Part shown: in pieces, positions 14,950-23,937 of the stretch | How the letters are laid out: each line of letters begins with the position of its first letter | Position numbering within the stretch: the stretch's first letter is position 1 | Origin: Amarobacter sp964507025 | GTDB taxonomy: Bacteria; Chloroflexota; Dehalococcoidia; Tepidiformales; Tepidiformaceae | DNA: 64,000 bases | Assembly (NCBI GenBank): GCA_964507025.1 | Contig: CAZDOK010000014.1 | Coordinates: 28,394-92,393, forward strand | Direction: 5' to 3' | Translations under genes and position numbers: made by a program | The notes under the pieces: model-generated | Seen by the model: only the letters and a program-made list of their open reading frames with translations | The model's database searches: none | What the model was told of the DNA's origin: nothing

Positions 14950-15681
14950 ATGGATGCCTGGTGGGTCGACACGCACGCGCACCTCGACCGGTATCGGCCG
15001 GTGGAGCGGGAGGCGATGCTGGAGCGCGCGCGGGCTGCGGGCGTGGTGGTTGTGACGGTAGGCGTCGATGCCGCGTCGTCGCGGGAGGGGCTATCGATGC
15101 ATGGGGTGGCGGGCGTGGCGGTGGGGGTGCATCCGCTACGCTCGGCGGAGTGGCATGCCGATGAGCTACGCGAGCTGGCCGGCGCACCCGGGGTGGTCGC
15201 CATCGGAGAGTGCGGGTTCGATGGCGCTGACGCCGGCCGGGACGCGCAGCATTTGGCTTTCAGTGGGCAGTGTGAACTGGCGCGGGAACTCGGTCTGCCG
15301 CTGGTGCTGCACATCGATGGGCCCGGCGCGTGGGAGCGGCTGGTGGCGCACGGCGATGCGCTCCGTGGGCTGACAGTGGTGCGGCATTACTTCACGGGCG
15401 ACCGGGAGCAGGCTCGGTGGCACGCGGAGCGTGGGCACTTCCTGTCGTTCGGGAGGCCGCTGCTGCGCAGCGCCGAGCTCCAGGCTCTCTGCCGCGGTTA
15501 CCCGCGGGAACTCATCGTGGTTGAGACGGACAGCTATCGGCTTCCCGGGCGAACGACGGAGCCGCGAGACGTGGTGGCCATCGGGCAGATGGTGGGACAT
15601 CTGCGAGGCTGGGCGATGGATGCGGCGCGGCGGCGGCTGTGGGAGAACAGCCTGTGGGCGTTTCCGCTACTCCGGAGCTAG
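14950..15681 (+). CDS. TatD-like metal-dependent hydrolase
   Basis: A 243-residue TIM-barrel hydrolase with TatD-type ligands: H9-A-H11 at the first strand, E87 in GECGFD, H121 in LHIDGPG, H146, and D194 in VETDSYR. The ATG at 14950 has AGGATG upstream; an in-frame ATG at 14941 is possible. It diverges from the amidohydrolase, and its last four bases overlap the convergent LysR gene. TatD proteins act on DNA or small phosphoesters; the atypical helices here leave the substrate open. Confidence 0.75.
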   Translation: MDAWWVDTHAHLDRYRPVEREAMLERARAAGVVVVTVGVDAASSREGLSMHGVAGVAVGVHPLRSAEWHADELRELAGAPGVVAIGECGFDGADAGRDAQHLAFSGQCELARELGLPLVLHIDGPGAWERLVAHGDALRGLTVVRHYFTGDREQARWHAERGHFLSFGRPLLRSAELQALCRGYPRELIVVETDSYRLPGRTTEPRDVVAIGQMVGHLRGWAMDAARRRLWENSLWAFPLLRS

Positions 15682-16601
15682 GCCGTCGGCGCAGCTGATT
15701 CGAAGGGGTTCTCGACGCCGTACTCGGCCGTGAGGATGCGGAGGAAGTCGCGCGTGGGACGGGCGAGGACGCGGTTGCGGGGCACGTGGACGCCGATTTC
15801 GCGCTGGGCTGGCTGTTCCATTTCGCGCAGGTCGACGGCGACGAGGGTGCCGGCTTCGCGTTCGCGCATGACGGAGACGACCGGGAGGATGGCGACGCCG
15901 AGGCCGGCTTCGACCATATGCTTGGTGGTTTCCATGGAGTCGAGCTCCATCACGGACTCCGGGACGACGCCGGCGCGGAGGAACATGCTGTAGGTGAGGC
16001 TGTGGTAGCTGGAGCCGCGTTCGAAGAAGAGGAAGGGCTCGCGGCCAGCCTCGGCGATGGTGACGCCGCGCTTGCGGGCGAATGGATGCGAAGGGGCGAC
16101 GACGAGGGCAAGGTCGTCATTGAAGAGGTGGAGTGATTCGACCTCGGGGTGCTGGGTGAAGCGGGTGACCGCGAGGTGCGTCTCGCCGGTGAGCATGCCC
16201 TCGATGATGTCCTCGGTCTGGCCGGTGCTGAGGTAGACGTGGACGCGGGGGCGCTGTTCACGGAACTTCTTGAGGATGGGTGGGAGGACGTAGGTGGCGA
16301 TGGAAGAGGAGGCGCCCACGCGAATGCTGCCGACATCGCCGTGGCGGACGGCCTCGATGGCGTCAGTGCCCTCCTGGACGGCGGTGAGTGCGCGCTGGGC
16401 GTGGGGCATGAAGGCGTGGCCGGCGTCGGTGAGGGTGACGCTGCGGCCGGTGCGTTCGAAGAGGCGTTCGCCGATTTCGCGTTCGAGGGATTGTATGCGG
16501 GCCGTGACCGAGGGTTGCGTCAGGAACAGCGCCTCGGCGGCACGGCTGAATGACCGGTGATGAGCCACCTGGATGAAGGCTTCGAGTTGCGCGAGTTCCA
16601 A
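15678..16601 (-). CDS. LysR-type transcriptional regulator
   Basis: A 307-residue LysR protein. The winged HTH fills residues 1-60 (LEAFIQVAHHRSFSRAAEAL, then TQPSVTARIQSLE), followed by the linker helix and a substrate-binding domain with the RVGASSSIATYVLPP start. The effector-binding half resembles the CysB/CbbR-like group. It is not divergent from a target; the nearest co-directional gene upstream is a 7Fe ferredoxin, so its regulon is not evident. Confidence 0.92.
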   Translation of the reverse strand: MELAQLEAFIQVAHHRSFSRAAEALFLTQPSVTARIQSLEREIGERLFERTGRSVTLTDAGHAFMPHAQRALTAVQEGTDAIEAVRHGDVGSIRVGASSSIATYVLPPILKKFREQRPRVHVYLSTGQTEDIIEGMLTGETHLAVTRFTQHPEVESLHLFNDDLALVVAPSHPFARKRGVTIAEAGREPFLFFERGSSYHSLTYSMFLRAGVVPESVMELDSMETTKHMVEAGLGVAILPVVSVMREREAGTLVAVDLREMEQPAQREIGVHVPRNRVLARPTRDFLRILTAEYGVENPFESAAPTA

Positions 16602-16629
16602 ACCAATTCTCCCCGGATCCGCTCAGTCG

Positions 16630-16872
16630 TTACTGTCTGTAGTAGTTAGCGTTGATCTCGATGAACTTTCGCGCATCCCCCTGGAGCGCATCTTCGTGGT
16701 AGATGGCGGTCACGGGGCACGCGAGTTCGCAGGCGGCGCAGTCGATGCACTGGTCGGGATTGATGTAGTACTGCGGCTCGTCGTCGGTCGAGTGGATGCA
16801 ATCGACGGGGCAGACATCGACGCAGGAGGCGTCCTTCACGCCGATGCATGGTTCGGTGATGACGTAGGGCAC
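16630..16872 (-). CDS. Seven-iron ferredoxin (3Fe-4S/4Fe-4S)
   Basis: An 80-residue ferredoxin. Cysteines 9, 17, 21, 25, 42, 45, 48 and 52 match the set in Azotobacter ferredoxin I: 9, 17 and 52 for a 3Fe-4S cluster and 21, 42, 45 and 48 for a 4Fe-4S cluster, with 25 free. The GTG at 16872 is preceded by a strong TAGGAGGA. It is cotranscribed with a 2Fe-2S ferredoxin ten bases upstream, making a pair of small electron carriers. Confidence 0.93.
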   Translation of the reverse strand: MPYVITEPCIGVKDASCVDVCPVDCIHSTDDEPQYYINPDQCIDCAACELACPVTAIYHEDALQGDARKFIEINANYYRQ

Positions 16873-16882
16873 GGACGTCCTC

Positions 16883-17200
16883 CTAAAGGGTATCGGGGCG
16901 CACGCCCGATTTATACACGACGACATCGCCAAGCACCCGCGCCTGGCAGGCGAGGCGGAGGCGGGGGTCTTCGATCGAGCGGGGACCGCGCTGGCGGAGG
17001 AGGTTCTGGCGTTCGTAGCGGCCCATGGTCGAGAGCCGGCCGATGCCGGAGACGACCTCCATGGCGCAGTTCGTGCACTCGCCGTTCCTGGCGCAACCCA
17101 CCGGCCAGAAGTAGCCGTGGGCGACGACAGCGTCCATGACTGTTTCGTTGGCGGGGGCTTCGACTTCGATGCCGAGGGGTTCCACTCGAATGCGGGGCAC
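16883..17200 (-). CDS. 2Fe-2S ferredoxin
   Basis: A 105-residue plant-type ferredoxin with cluster ligands C36, C42, C45 and C85 (C-x5-C-x2-C-x39-C). The loop CARNGECTNC is longer by one than in chloroplast proteins, as in bacterial adrenodoxin or Shethna-like forms. It would carry single electrons to an oxygenase or reductase; no partner lies next to it. It leads the two-gene ferredoxin run. Confidence 0.9.
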   Translation of the reverse strand: MPRIRVEPLGIEVEAPANETVMDAVVAHGYFWPVGCARNGECTNCAMEVVSGIGRLSTMGRYERQNLLRQRGPRSIEDPRLRLACQARVLGDVVVYKSGVRPDTL

Positions 17201-17204
17201 GATC

Positions 17205-17243
17205 TTATTGTCGATTTCCGGTTGGCGATTGTCGATTCCAGCT
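17205..17243. repeat. Short AATCGAC-type microrepeat
   Basis: Between the membrane-protein gene and the ferredoxin genes the sequence is made of short tandem-like units (minus strand AATCGACAATCG, then GGAAATCGACAAT). Similar units occur in the N-terminal coding region of the DUF512 gene near 20786-20830 and inside dnaE2. Confidence 0.45.
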
Positions 17244-18622
17244 CAGTGGTGGTGGGCGGCGAGGTGACGCGCGCGGCGCGTAGCCAGGTGGGCCGTGCGG
17301 GCACAGACGAGGGCGACGAGGAAGAGCGCGGCCATCGCGAGGAGACCGGCGATACCGAGGAGCCAGCGCGAGGGTGTGGAGGGCGCGTCCTCGAAGAGGA
17401 AGGGGAGGGTGCGCAGCGGCCATGCGACAAGGAGCAGGTAGAACGAGGTCGTGAGGGCGTTCTCCCACGGCACATAGCCCAGGGCAAAGCGCGCGAGGAC
17501 GATGTGGGCCATGGCGATCATGAGCGGGATGGCGAAACCGAGGAGGAAGGTGTGGCGGATTGCGCCTTCTTCGTAGATGCCCAGGTCGTGGCCGCCGGGG
17601 AGGGTGGCGGTGGCAACCAGGAGCGTGGCGTAGGCCACCGCTCCGACCCATGCGAGCGGGACGAGGAGGGCGTAGCGGGGGCCTCCCCGGAAACGGCGAA
17701 GGCTGGCGAGGATCCCGAACCAGGTGGCATAGGCTACGAGGGCGAAGGCGAACCCGGCATCGCCGATGCGGAGGAGCCACGTGCGTTCGGCAAGCTCGCC
17801 GGGGCCGATGCCGAGGAGCCAGCCGACGATGCTGGCGTTGAGCGCGGCGTAGATGATGAGCTGGCGCGAGGGCGAGGGCGGTTGCAGAGCGAGGTGGCCG
17901 GCGATGGCGCGCAGGCCGACTCCCATGATCGCCAGCGTGACGAAGCCCCGGAGGAAGACCTCGATGGTGGCTGCAGAGATATCGAGCGGGACGACGCCCG
18001 ATTCGGCTTCGGCGGCGCCCCAGAGGGCGAGGGCGGCCGCCACAGCGAGCCATGCGGCTGCGGCGCGCATGAAGTAGGGCTGCGGGTCGATGCGGACCGG
18101 CCGGGCGAGGGGGATGCGCCAGGTGAGGACCGCGAAGACGGCCGCCCCGCCGAGGAAGAGGAGCGCGCCCGGGTAGGCGAGCAGCCCGATGCTGTCGTGC
18201 CAGACCTGCGCGGCCGAGAGGAGGATGGCTCCCGCGGCGAGCGAGGCGGGCACGCCAAGGCGGACGCGGGCCGGGAAGGGGGGCCTGCCGTTGAGACGGA
18301 CCAGGAATTCGAAGGCCAGGGCGACCACGAAGGTGGCGACGAATCCGAAGACCTGGAGGCGGCCATGGCCCTGGACGCTCTGGGTCCAGCGGGATTCGCC
18401 GATGCTGGCTTCGGTGGCGGCCAGGATGCCGAGGACGAGCCCTGCAACCACGGCCACCAGGGAGCCCACCGCCATCCAGATGGCAAACAGCCACGGGTGG
18501 CGCGGGAGGGCGGGGGCCTGGATGCGCGGGGCGCGGACGACGAGGGGTACTTCGAGGTTGGGAGATTGGTGAGTCATCTCGACTACGACGTTGGCGGCCG
18601 GGATGGTGTGGGGCTGCGACAT
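17243..18622 (-). CDS. NnrS-like polytopic membrane protein
   Basis: A 459-residue protein with about twelve hydrophobic segments. The H-P-W before the first helix and GHGRLQVFGFVATFV near residues 85-99 fit NnrS, a haem- and copper-containing membrane protein linked to nitric-oxide or nitrosative stress. Histidines close the C-terminus (AAHHH). The first 35 residues are soluble, and ATG at 18577 is an alternative start. No nitrogen-oxide reductase is present in the window, so the role is inferred from the family only. Confidence 0.6.
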   Translation of the reverse strand: MSQPHTIPAANVVVEMTHQSPNLEVPLVVRAPRIQAPALPRHPWLFAIWMAVGSLVAVVAGLVLGILAATEASIGESRWTQSVQGHGRLQVFGFVATFVVALAFEFLVRLNGRPPFPARVRLGVPASLAAGAILLSAAQVWHDSIGLLAYPGALLFLGGAAVFAVLTWRIPLARPVRIDPQPYFMRAAAAWLAVAAALALWGAAEAESGVVPLDISAATIEVFLRGFVTLAIMGVGLRAIAGHLALQPPSPSRQLIIYAALNASIVGWLLGIGPGELAERTWLLRIGDAGFAFALVAYATWFGILASLRRFRGGPRYALLVPLAWVGAVAYATLLVATATLPGGHDLGIYEEGAIRHTFLLGFAIPLMIAMAHIVLARFALGYVPWENALTTSFYLLLVAWPLRTLPFLFEDAPSTPSRWLLGIAGLLAMAALFLVALVCARTAHLATRRARHLAAHHH

Positions 18623-18758
18623 TTGTCACGTTCTGGGCGAGTTAATTGTGCGCGCGGAGATTACACGGAGCGTTCATCGGAGCACCGACGATGTTGGATC
18701 CCGGCAAGTGGCGCCCTCGCCTGCCGGGTGGCGATCGGACCCCCTGGGGTCAGCTCGA

Positions 18759-19211
18759 TCAGCTCCCGGTTTGGGGGGAGGGCAAGAGCCCCAACTGCCG
18801 CATCATGCCGAGATCGTCCCGGCTCGCCCGGTGGTTGGAGATGCGGCCGTCGTCGTTAAAGGTGAACCAATGGATGTGTTGAACATCAACGCGGCGCCCC
18901 GTGGGCGGCACGCCGAGAAGCATTCCGCCGTTTACTGGCATTGTGCCAACGCCAAGGTGGGTGCCAGAGGCCCTCACGATTGCGACGACCTCGGTGTCCC
19001 GTGCGATCATATCGATGACGTTCAAATGCCAATCGGGAAAGGTCGTTCGAATGTCGATCCAGACCTTTCGCATGCCTTCCTTGCCCACGGGCCGTCCATG
19101 GTTGCGACACTCATCAGCCCAGAGTTCGAGGGCGGCGTCGTACTCCATCCGTTCGTGCAACTCCCAGTTCCGCCGGACGGTGTCCATATTCCGTTGCTCG
19201 TCACCAGTCAT
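18759..19211 (-). CDS. SnoaL-like/ester-cyclase family protein
   Basis: A 150-residue cone-fold protein of the SnoaL/NTF2-like group: an N-terminal helix with WELHERMEYDAALELWAD, a conserved WIDIRTTFPDWHL, and a C-terminal strand with DVQHIHWFTFNDDGRI. Start ATG 19211 follows GGGGGA. Members act in polyketide ring closure or as small hydrolases, and many are uncharacterised. It stands alone between intergenic gaps of 136 and 188 bases. Confidence 0.8.
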   Translation of the reverse strand: MTGDEQRNMDTVRRNWELHERMEYDAALELWADECRNHGRPVGKEGMRKVWIDIRTTFPDWHLNVIDMIARDTEVVAIVRASGTHLGVGTMPVNGGMLLGVPPTGRRVDVQHIHWFTFNDDGRISNHRASRDDLGMMRQLGLLPSPQTGS

Positions 19212-19399
19212 GGTGCTGTCCCCCAGTTGAACTCCGCGCAAACTATACCAATGAGGGATGCCGCAACATACGGCGGAAGGCTGGACCTTCGTTCCGGCCA
19301 ACACTCCCCGGTCTGGTGCTCACAAGGACTGGGAGCGTCCGCGTCCGATGCCTCGGACACGGCACGCTACCTCACGGCCGGGAGACTGGAGGCACCGAG

Positions 19400-20845
19400 C
19401 TACTTGCGCTCTTCGGCCCAGAAGGCGCCGTTGGGCGCTTCGTTTCGGGACGGGCGCCGGGGGCCGTGTTCGAGGATGTCGAGAACATCGGACCAGATGG
19501 CGGCGAAGGCGATTGGCCTGCCAACGGCGGCCTCAGCCTCGTCGATGGTCATGGAGTCGAGGAACTTTTCGCCGAAGTAGTCGAGGCTGGGGCGGGGGAG
19601 GATGACGAGGTCGGCCGGGAGCCCGGCGAGCTGTTCAACATAATCCTTGCCGCAGACGAGGCCGGAGACGTTCACGCGCTCGCCGAAAACCGTGTTGGTG
19701 ACGCCCTGCACGCGGACATCGGCGCCGGTGAGCCGCGAGAACTCCGCGGCCACGCCGGCGAGAACGGGCGCGATCAGATTGGCGGTGCCGATGATGGCGC
19801 TGCGACCGGCGAGCGACAGCGGCTTCGCCCGTGTGCGGAGCCGGCGTTTCGTGGCGGTCCAGTCCTGGAGCATGGTGCGGACCATGCCGATCCCGTTTTC
19901 GTACTGGGGGAAACCGTCGTAGGCGGCGGCGCCGGGGATTGGTGCGCCGGCGGTGACATAGAACTCATCACTGCACTGGACGATTGTGGCACCGAACCTG
20001 CGGCGGAACTCTTTCTGGAACGGGGCGAGGATGCCGACGATTTCGCGGGCGTACTCGGGCGTTGGGCGGACCAGGGGGATACCGTCGCGGTTGAGCGACC
20101 ACTCCTCCAGCTTTGGGCTGGCGCCGACGGGGACGACCGAGACAGTCTGGACGGTGGGATACAGCTCGCCCAGGTCGCGGACGGAGCGCGCGAGGTGTTC
20201 GCCGTCGTTCACGCCCGGGCAGAGGACGATCTGGGTGTGGGCCTGGATGCCGAGAGCGCCCAGGCGGCGGAGCTGGTCGAGCACGTCGGGCGCGGTGGGG
20301 TTCGAGAGCATGTGGCGCCGGAGGTCGAGTTCCGTGGCATGGACCGAGACGTTCAGCGGACTCAGGCGCTGCTCCTCGAGGCGGGCCCAATCGTCCCCGG
20401 TCAGGTTGGTGAGGGTGACGAAGTTGCCGTGGAGGAACGAGAGGCGGTAGTCGTCGTCCTTGGTATAGAGGGTCTTGCGCATGCCTTTGGGGAGGCCCTT
20501 GAGGAAGCAGAAGAAGCAGTTGTTGTTGCAGAGGATGACGTCGTCCCAGGTGGCGCGCTCGAACTCGAGGCCAAGGTCCTCGTCGATTTCCTTCTCGAAG
20601 ACCACGAGGTCGTCGAGGCCGTTGGCCTTTCGGATGTGGACCTCGACTTCGGCGTCAGCGGCATAGAACTGGAGGTCGACGACATCGCGGAGGATATGGC
20701 CGTTGACGGAGAGGACGCTGTCGCCGGGCTCGATGCCGGCCTCGTCGGCCAGCGAGCCGGGGCGGACTCCGGAGACCACACCGGGGGCGGGGGATTTGCG
20801 ATTTCCCGTTTCCGAGTTGCGACTGGCAGTGGGGGCGGCGGGCAT
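19400..20845 (-). CDS. DUF512 radical-SAM-like protein with PDZ domain
   Basis: A 481-residue protein: PDZ-like domain at about residues 20-75 (VRPGSLADEAGI, then PGDSVLSVNG), an iron-sulfur motif C106-x3-C110-x2-C113 (CNNNCFFC), a TIM-barrel-type core, and the DUF512 C-terminal domain. It belongs to the widely conserved family of putative FeS proteins found near cmk/ispH in Chloroflexi and clostridia. The biochemical role is unknown. It follows ispH by two bases in the run rluB-cmk-plsC-ispH. The first 20 residues come from a microrepeat and are probably a recent extension. Confidence 0.85.
   Translation of the reverse strand: MPAAPTASRNSETGNRKSPAPGVVSGVRPGSLADEAGIEPGDSVLSVNGHILRDVVDLQFYAADAEVEVHIRKANGLDDLVVFEKEIDEDLGLEFERATWDDVILCNNNCFFCFLKGLPKGMRKTLYTKDDDYRLSFLHGNFVTLTNLTGDDWARLEEQRLSPLNVSVHATELDLRRHMLSNPTAPDVLDQLRRLGALGIQAHTQIVLCPGVNDGEHLARSVRDLGELYPTVQTVSVVPVGASPKLEEWSLNRDGIPLVRPTPEYAREIVGILAPFQKEFRRRFGATIVQCSDEFYVTAGAPIPGAAAYDGFPQYENGIGMVRTMLQDWTATKRRLRTRAKPLSLAGRSAIIGTANLIAPVLAGVAAEFSRLTGADVRVQGVTNTVFGERVNVSGLVCGKDYVEQLAGLPADLVILPRPSLDYFGEKFLDSMTIDEAEAAVGRPIAFAAIWSDVLDILEHGPRRPSRNEAPNGAFWAEERK
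20786..20830. repeat. Microrepeat encoding the N-terminal extension of DUF512
   Basis: The minus strand reads as short units around CGCAACTCGGAAACGGG and AAATCGCAAATCC, translated as SRNSETGNRKS. The CGCAACTCG unit also occurs in dnaE2 at about 62681-62695. Confidence 0.4.
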
Positions 20846-20847
20846 GG

Positions 20848-21777
20848 TCAGGCGTCGATCAGTTCGCGGATGCGGGCTTCGACTTCGTCGATGGAGTAGT
20901 CCGGCGTTGAGGCGCCGGCGGAGAGGCCGATGCGGTTGACGCCTTCGAACCACTCGCGCTGGAGTTCGCCGGGGCCCTCGATGTGGTAGGCGCGGGTGCC
21001 CTGCTCTTCGCAGACTTCCTTGAGGTGGCGCGTATTGGCGCTCTTGCGGCCGCCGACCACGACCATCACGTCGACCGTGGCCGCCAGCGCGGCGGCAGCT
21101 TCCTGCTGGCCGGTGGTGGCGTGGCAGAGCGTGTTGACCACGTGGAACTCGAAGTTCCTGTCGCGCTGGAGGAGCATGAGATTCGCGACGAATTTCGCGA
21201 AGTCTTCCATCTTGTGGGTGGTCTGGGCCATGACGCCGATCTTGTTGGGGAAGCCGCCCGGGAATTCGTCGACGAGGCGCTTGAGCTCGTCGTAGGTGGC
21301 GCCTGGGACGATGGTGGCGTGCGACTGGCCGGTCTTGTCGATGGTCCAGCCCATGATGCCGCGGACTTCCTTGTGGCCGGGATCGCCGAAGATGAGGACG
21401 TGCCAGCCATCGCGGACGAACTTTTGCCCGTAGCGCTGGGCGCGGGTGACGATGGGGCAGGTGGTGTCGATGATTTCGAGCCCGGTGGATTCGAGCTGGC
21501 GGACGACCTTTTCGCCGACGCCGTGAGCGGTGATGGCGACGCGGCCCTGGCGGACGCGATCAGCGGTGGCCGCACCGACGTCGCCGTCGATGTCATCGGG
21601 GCCGGGCAACTGGATCACCCCGGAGCGTTCGAGGCCGCGGACAACATGGGGGTTATGGACGATTTCGCCGACGGAGTAGACGGGGCGGTCGGGTGTCGCC
21701 TCGCCCTCCATGATCTGGACGGCGCGGCGAACGCCCATGCAGAAACCCATCTCACTGGCTCGGATGATCTGGACCAC
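20848..21777 (-). CDS. ispH: 4-hydroxy-3-methylbut-2-enyl diphosphate reductase
   Basis: A 309-residue IspH/LytB. The three cysteines that bind the 4Fe-4S cluster are at 13 (GFCMGVRRAV), 107 (DTTCPIV) and 218 (NTLCHATTGQQ), and the catalytic-site histidines and the E-x-C pattern are present. It makes IPP and DMAPP in the last step of the methylerythritol phosphate pathway. The start overlaps the 3' end of plsC by 26 bases. The gene follows plsC and cmk and precedes DUF512. Confidence 0.97.
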   Translation of the reverse strand: MVQIIRASEMGFCMGVRRAVQIMEGEATPDRPVYSVGEIVHNPHVVRGLERSGVIQLPGPDDIDGDVGAATADRVRQGRVAITAHGVGEKVVRQLESTGLEIIDTTCPIVTRAQRYGQKFVRDGWHVLIFGDPGHKEVRGIMGWTIDKTGQSHATIVPGATYDELKRLVDEFPGGFPNKIGVMAQTTHKMEDFAKFVANLMLLQRDRNFEFHVVNTLCHATTGQQEAAAALAATVDVMVVVGGRKSANTRHLKEVCEEQGTRAYHIEGPGELQREWFEGVNRIGLSAGASTPDYSIDEVEARIRELIDA

Positions 21778-22471
21778 GTGGCTCCTCGGTGGCAGTGCCC
21801 TGGGAACCAGTATAGGGAGGCCGGTAGGACTCGGGTAACAGCGCCTTGATGGTCTCGTAGATGCGATCGGTGAGTTCGCTCACCTGGGCTTCGGTGGGGC
21901 GGCGGACGGCGTCGACCCGGATGGGTTCGCCGATGGTGAACGTGAAGCGCGGCCGGCGGAGGACGACGAGCGGGTTCTTGAGCCGCTCGGTGCCGGTGAT
22001 GGCGCAGGGGAGGAGGGTTGCGCCGGTGCGGAGGGCGATGACGGCGGTGCCGGGGTGGGGTGGGCCCATGTAGCCGGTGCGGGAGCGGGTGCCTTCGGGG
22101 AACATGCCGATGGCACCGCCGCGCTTGAGAATGCGTTCGGCATTGAGCATGGCCGCGAGATCGGCATCGAAGCGGCGGACAGGGAAGGCGCCCCAGGCGC
22201 GGATGATGAGCCCGAAGGGGTTCTTGAAGAGCTCGATCTTGGCCATCCACCGGATCCGGCGGCGAGCGATGCCCGCACCGATGATCGGGGGGTCGGCATT
22301 GTTGAGGTGGTTCGATACGACGATGAGGGGCCCCTCGGAGGGGATGTTCTCGCGGCCGGTGACCTCCCAGCGGACCACCACCCAGAGGACGCCCCGGAGC
22401 AGGAGCGTGAGCGACCAGTAGAAGGGGGGCACGAAGGTCTGGCGGCTCGGGAGTTTCAGTCGCTCGCGCAT
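21752..22471 (-). CDS. plsC: 1-acyl-sn-glycerol-3-phosphate acyltransferase
   Basis: A 239-residue membrane-associated acyltransferase with the catalytic pair H55-x4-D60 in NHLNNAD and the substrate motif FPEGTRS at 124-130, plus two hydrophobic stretches near the N-terminus. It forms phosphatidic acid from lysophosphatidic acid and acyl donor. It overlaps cmk by 16 bases and ispH by 26. The position between cmk and ispH is conserved in many bacteria. Confidence 0.93.
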   Translation of the reverse strand: MRERLKLPSRQTFVPPFYWSLTLLLRGVLWVVVRWEVTGRENIPSEGPLIVVSNHLNNADPPIIGAGIARRRIRWMAKIELFKNPFGLIIRAWGAFPVRRFDADLAAMLNAERILKRGGAIGMFPEGTRSRTGYMGPPHPGTAVIALRTGATLLPCAITGTERLKNPLVVLRRPRFTFTIGEPIRVDAVRRPTEAQVSELTDRIYETIKALLPESYRPPYTGSQGTATEEPRGPDHPSQ

Positions 22472-23130
22472 TGCACCTTCTCCAGTGCGAGTTGGAGGAC
22501 CTGGTCGAGGGAGAGCGAGGTAGTGTCGATGACGACGGCGTCCGGGGCGGCGCGCAAAGGGGCGACCTTGCGGGTGCTGTCGATGACGTCGCGCTGGTGG
22601 ATGTCCTTGCGGGCGTCGGCGTCCCGCTGGGCCTGGCCCCATTCGCCGGACTGCTTGCTGCGACGTTCGGCGCGGGCCTGTTCCGAGGCTTCGAGGTAGA
22701 ACTTGAGCGGCGCCCTGGGGAGAACGACCGTGCCGATGTCGCGCCCGGCGAGGACGGCGAGGCCCTTTCCGGCGATCGCGCGTTGCCGGCGGACCATCGC
22801 TTCGCGGACGGATGGGAGGGCGCTATAGAGGCTGACGTTCGCCTCGACCTCGGGGTCGCGGAGGCGGCCGGTGACGTCTTCATCGCCCAGGAAAATGCGG
22901 GTCGTACCACCGGCCTCCACGCGCATGTCGAGCCTGCGAACGAACTCCCGGGCGGCGTCGTCGTCGACGGGGAGGCCCGCGCGGACGGCAGCGAGGGTGA
23001 CGGCGCGATACATGAGGCCGGTATCGAGGAAGGCATAGCCGAAGCGTTCGGCCAGCTCCATGCCAAGGGTTGACTTGCCGGAGGCGGCGGGTCCGTCGAT
23101 GGCGATGGGCGTGGGCAAGGAGCGCTTCAT
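22456..23130 (-). CDS. cmk: Cytidylate kinase
   Basis: A 224-residue nucleoside-monophosphate kinase with P-loop GPAASGKST at residues 13-21 and later the RDIGTVV and cytidylate-binding segments with DARKDIHQRD. It phosphorylates CMP and dCMP. The gene is the second of a run after rluB, with plsC and ispH next. Length fits the family. Confidence 0.95.
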   Translation of the reverse strand: MKRSLPTPIAIDGPAASGKSTLGMELAERFGYAFLDTGLMYRAVTLAAVRAGLPVDDDAAREFVRRLDMRVEAGGTTRIFLGDEDVTGRLRDPEVEANVSLYSALPSVREAMVRRQRAIAGKGLAVLAGRDIGTVVLPRAPLKFYLEASEQARAERRSKQSGEWGQAQRDADARKDIHQRDVIDSTRKVAPLRAAPDAVVIDTTSLSLDQVLQLALEKVQCASD

Positions 23131-23157
23131 CGGGGACGCATCGTAGCGGATGGGAGG

Positions 23158-23937
23158 CTATTGGCCACGGGTGGGCGCGGCCTCGCGTTTGGCGGTGCCG
23201 GCCCTGTAGAGGGCGTCGACTTCCTCGGGTGTCAGTTCGCGGAAGGCGCCGGAGCCGAGGGTGCCCAGGTGGAGCGGGCCGATGCGGATGCGGCGGAGGT
23301 GGAACACCTTCCGCCCGAGGGCCGTCATCATGCGGCGGACTTCGCGGTTCTTGCCCTCGCGGAGGGTGATGAGGAGCCAGGCGCCGGCGTTCGGGCGATC
23401 ATCGCCCGCGAGGGAGGTGGGGGGCATGGCGGGGCGGACCGAGACGGCGCGGAGACGGTCGCCGCCCTCTTCGACGCCGCGCACCAGGCGCTCCATGTCG
23501 CGCTTCGAGAGGACGGCATCGAGGCCGACCAGATATTCCTTTTCGACTTCGTAGCGGGGGTGGGTGAGGAGGTCGGTGAGGTGGCCATCGTTGGTGATGA
23601 TGACGAGGCCCTCGGAGTCCATGTCGAGGCGGCCGACGGGGTGGAGCTGGGTATCGCCGATGGGGATGAGGTCGAGGGCGGTTTCGCGGCCCTGGTCGTC
23701 GCGGGCCGTGGTGACGAACCCGGCGGGCTTGTGGAGGGCGAAGTAGCGGTAGCGGGTCTTGAGGACGGGAACGCCGTCGACGGTGATCTCGTCGGTCTCG
23801 GGGTCGGCGCGGGCGCCGAGGGTGTCCTGGACGGTGCCGTTCACGGCGACGCGGCCGGCGAGGATCATCTCCTCGGCGACGCGGCGGGAGGCAACGCCCG
23901 CATTGGAAAGGATCTTCTGGAGGCGTTCAGCGGGCAC
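23158..23937 (-). CDS. rluB: 23S rRNA pseudouridine synthase (RluB/RsuA family)
   Basis: A 259-residue RsuA-type pseudouridine synthase: S4 RNA-binding domain (residues 3-60) followed by the catalytic domain with the motif GRLDMDSEGL, catalytic Asp105. Family members modify 23S rRNA at helix 93 (RluB) or 16S rRNA (RsuA); the S4 start and context with cmk favour the RluB-like group. Its first codons overlap the 3' end of the surface-protein gene by 11 bases. Confidence 0.93.
   Translation of the reverse strand: MPAERLQKILSNAGVASRRVAEEMILAGRVAVNGTVQDTLGARADPETDEITVDGVPVLKTRYRYFALHKPAGFVTTARDDQGRETALDLIPIGDTQLHPVGRLDMDSEGLVIITNDGHLTDLLTHPRYEVEKEYLVGLDAVLSKRDMERLVRGVEEGGDRLRAVSVRPAMPPTSLAGDDRPNAGAWLLITLREGKNREVRRMMTALGRKVFHLRRIRIGPLHLGTLGSGAFRELTPEEVDALYRAGTAKREAAPTRGQ

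Noticed and set aside
13822..15681. A 619-codon plus-strand frame over the amidohydrolase gene
   Set aside because: Only the last 244 codons have TatD-like motifs and a ribosome site. The upstream part is the antisense shadow of the amidohydrolase in G+C-rich DNA.
17117..18859. A 580-codon plus-strand frame opposite the NnrS-like gene
   Set aside because: It is Asp/Glu/Gly/Arg-rich without domains, as expected for the antisense frame of a hydrophobic G+C-rich gene.
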